DNA from: Streptomyces silvae
GTDB taxonomy: Bacteria > Actinomycetota > Actinomycetes > Streptomycetales > Streptomycetaceae
Length of the DNA: 64,000 nucleotides
Direction: 5' to 3'
NCBI RefSeq assembly: GCF_016745505.1
Contig: NZ_JAERUC010000153.1
Location: forward strand, 1-64,000
Part shown: positions 62,849-64,000 of the stretch, piece after piece
How the letters are laid out: the number at the start of each line of letters is the position of its first letter
How positions within the stretch are numbered: position 1 is the stretch's first letter
Program-made: the position numbers and the translations under genes
The notes under the pieces: generated by a model
Seen by the model: only the letters and a program-made list of their open reading frames with translations
The model's database searches: none
What the model was told of the DNA's origin: nothing

Positions 62849-64000
62849 GTGCAAACTCCCGTACTGCGCAAGGGGGTCGTGGCCCTGATGGCCTCCGCCT
62901 CCCTCCTGCTGTCCGCCTGCTCGTCCGGCGACGGCCCGGCGGCCGGGGAAGGGGCCTCCTCGCCCCCGGCGGGCGCCACGTCCGCGCCGGCCTCGGCGAG
63001 TCCGTCGGCGGACCTGCCGCCGGCCAAGGGCTCCGTCGAGGTGGAGAAGACGCTGACGGACGGTCTCGCGTCCCCCTGGGGCCTGGCGGCGCTGCCCGGG
63101 GGTGATCTGCTGGTCGGCTCGCGCGACGAGGCGACGATCACCCGGATCGACGGGAAGAGCGGCAGGAAGACCCTGCTGGGGTCGGTGCCCGGGGTCGCGC
63201 CCGCCGGTGAGGGCGGGCTGCTCGGCCTCGCCGTCCCCCCGACGTTCGGCGCGGACCACCTGATCTACGTGTACTTCACCACCGAGTCGGACAACCGCAT
63301 CGCCCGCCTCCAGTACGACGAGGCGAAGCCCGCGGGCCAGCAGCTGGGCGCCCCGGACACCATCCTCCGCGGCATCCCGAAGGGCGCCATCCACAACGGC
63401 GGACGGATCGCGTTCGGCCCCGACCGCATGCTGTACGCGGGCACGGGCGAGACGGGTGACACGGGCCTCGCCCAGGACAAGGCGTCCCCCTCGGGCAAGA
63501 TCCTGCGGATGACGCCCGACGGTGAGCCGGTGCACGGCAATCCGGAAGCCGACTCACCGGTCTATTCCTATGGGCACCGCAATGTGCAGGGCCTGGCCTG
63601 GGACGGCTCGAAGCGGCTCTGGGCATCGGAGTTCGGCCAGGACACCTGGGACGAGCTGAATCTGATCGAGCCGGGCAAGAACTACGGCTGGCCCGATGTC
63701 GAGGGCAGGAAGGGGAAGCCGGGTTACGTCGACCCGGTGGCCCAGTGGAAGACCTCCGAGGCCTCGCCGAGCGGCATCGCGTACGCCGAGGGGTCGATCT
63801 GGATGGCGGGGCTGCGGGGTGAGCGGCTCTGGCGGATCCCGCTGTCGGGCAAGGCGGACGGGAAGCCGCTGGCGGCGCCCCAGTCGTTCCTCGACGGGAA
63901 GTACGGCCGTCTGCGCACCGTGCTCGCGGCCGGTGGCGACAAGCTGTGGCTGGTCACGAGCAACACGGACGGCCGTGGCACGGAGAAGCCGGGCGACGAC
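62849..64000 (+). CDS. Lipoprotein PQQ-type glucose/sorbosone dehydrogenase (partial, cut by window edge)
   Basis: 384 residues are present, open to the right edge. GTG 62849 follows AAAGGA. The signal ends in the lipobox LLSACSS, then an Ala/Pro/Ser linker leads to a six-bladed propeller of the GSDH family: GLASPWGLAALPGGDLLVGSRD, EGGLLGLAVPPTFGADHLIYVYFT, PKGAIHNGGRIAFGPDRMLYAGTGETGD, YGHRNVQGLAWD and EFGQDTWDELNLIEPGKNYGWP. Such proteins are soluble-type sugar dehydrogenases (PQQ) or Hhip-like proteins without cofactor. The invariant HNGG and GHRNVQG motifs are kept. Anchored outside the membrane. Confidence 0.9.
   Translation, partial: MQTPVLRKGVVALMASASLLLSACSSGDGPAAGEGASSPPAGATSAPASASPSADLPPAKGSVEVEKTLTDGLASPWGLAALPGGDLLVGSRDEATITRIDGKSGRKTLLGSVPGVAPAGEGGLLGLAVPPTFGADHLIYVYFTTESDNRIARLQYDEAKPAGQQLGAPDTILRGIPKGAIHNGGRIAFGPDRMLYAGTGETGDTGLAQDKASPSGKILRMTPDGEPVHGNPEADSPVYSYGHRNVQGLAWDGSKRLWASEFGQDTWDELNLIEPGKNYGWPDVEGRKGKPGYVDPVAQWKTSEASPSGIAYAEGSIWMAGLRGERLWRIPLSGKADGKPLAAPQSFLDGKYGRLRTVLAAGGDKLWLVTSNTDGRGTEKPGDD

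Overview
The window reads as chromosomal Streptomyces (or a very close relative). GC content is very high with strong third-position GC bias, GTG and TTG starts are common, and there are WhiJ-like XRE/DUF397 partner genes, TTA codons in secreted-enzyme genes and a fused urease gamma-beta subunit. The order accB ... cimA-tetR-aguA-ureC-ureAB-ilvE-leuB ... pruA/putB ... serA-ilvC-ilvN-ilvB-GGDEF/EAL gene matches, from memory, the core chromosome of S. coelicolor around ilvBNC. No tRNA, rRNA, insertion sequence, integrase or CRISPR array was seen.

Layout. 1-302 is the 5' end of accB, cut by the window edge. 0.9-17.9 kb is an accessory stretch: a Tat-exported GH64 beta-1,3-glucanase; an amidohydrolase and a remnant of an M20 peptidase; a small secreted LAS-type peptidase candidate; YceI; a methyltransferase/flavoprotein pair; an ATPase + XRE(DUF5753) + DUF397 + SUKH cassette; a CBM2-GH5 cellulase behind a CebR box, followed by a Cip1-like protein; a DUF4097 lipoprotein; PPK2; and a Gly-rich membrane protein. 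18.0-33.5 kb is a beta-glucan utilisation locus: an eight-gene minus-strand operon (binding protein, two ATPases and two permeases of the peptide/opine ABC class, then GH1, GH16 and GH3), preceded by a LacI regulator and a divergent GH30-ricin-B enzyme. 33.6-42.4 kb carries cimA, a TetR-agmatine deiminase-urease operon, ilvE and leuB. 42.6-45.7 kb has a TetR gene divergent from a cytoplasmic GH3. 45.9-49.9 kb is proline catabolism (pruA, putB) with a PucR-type regulator. 49.9-51.9 kb is an aldo/keto reductase with a divergent XRE regulator. 52-57.6 kb is serA, ilvC, ilvN and ilvB with a leader-peptide attenuator. The right end has a GGDEF protein with a degenerate EAL domain, a 2-hydroxyacid dehydrogenase, another aldo/keto reductase and a truncated lipoprotein glucose/sorbosone dehydrogenase.

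How the parts fit. The GH64, GH16, GH30, GH3, GH1 and ABC genes together could depolymerise fungal or algal beta-1,3/1,6-glucan outside the cell, import the oligosaccharides and hydrolyse them inside. The perfect palindrome TGAGAGCGCTCTCA occurs at the GH64 promoter and again 25 bp inside the first gene of the transport operon, linking two loci 29 kb apart; the adjacent LacI protein is the obvious candidate reader. It differs symmetrically by one base per half-site from the CebR box TGGGAGCGCTCCCA found before the cellulase. The transporter brings its own two ATPases and belongs to the peptide-transporter class, so it need not use the shared MsiK ATPase of classical Streptomyces sugar importers. 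This is the best candidate for an undescribed system in the window.

The core half shows several sequence-visible control devices: two amino-acid attenuators (ilvB and cimA), a palindromic operator over the -35 box of the urease operon, and palindromes in the putB/pucR, tetR/GH3, XRE/aldo-keto reductase and XRE/DUF397 control regions.
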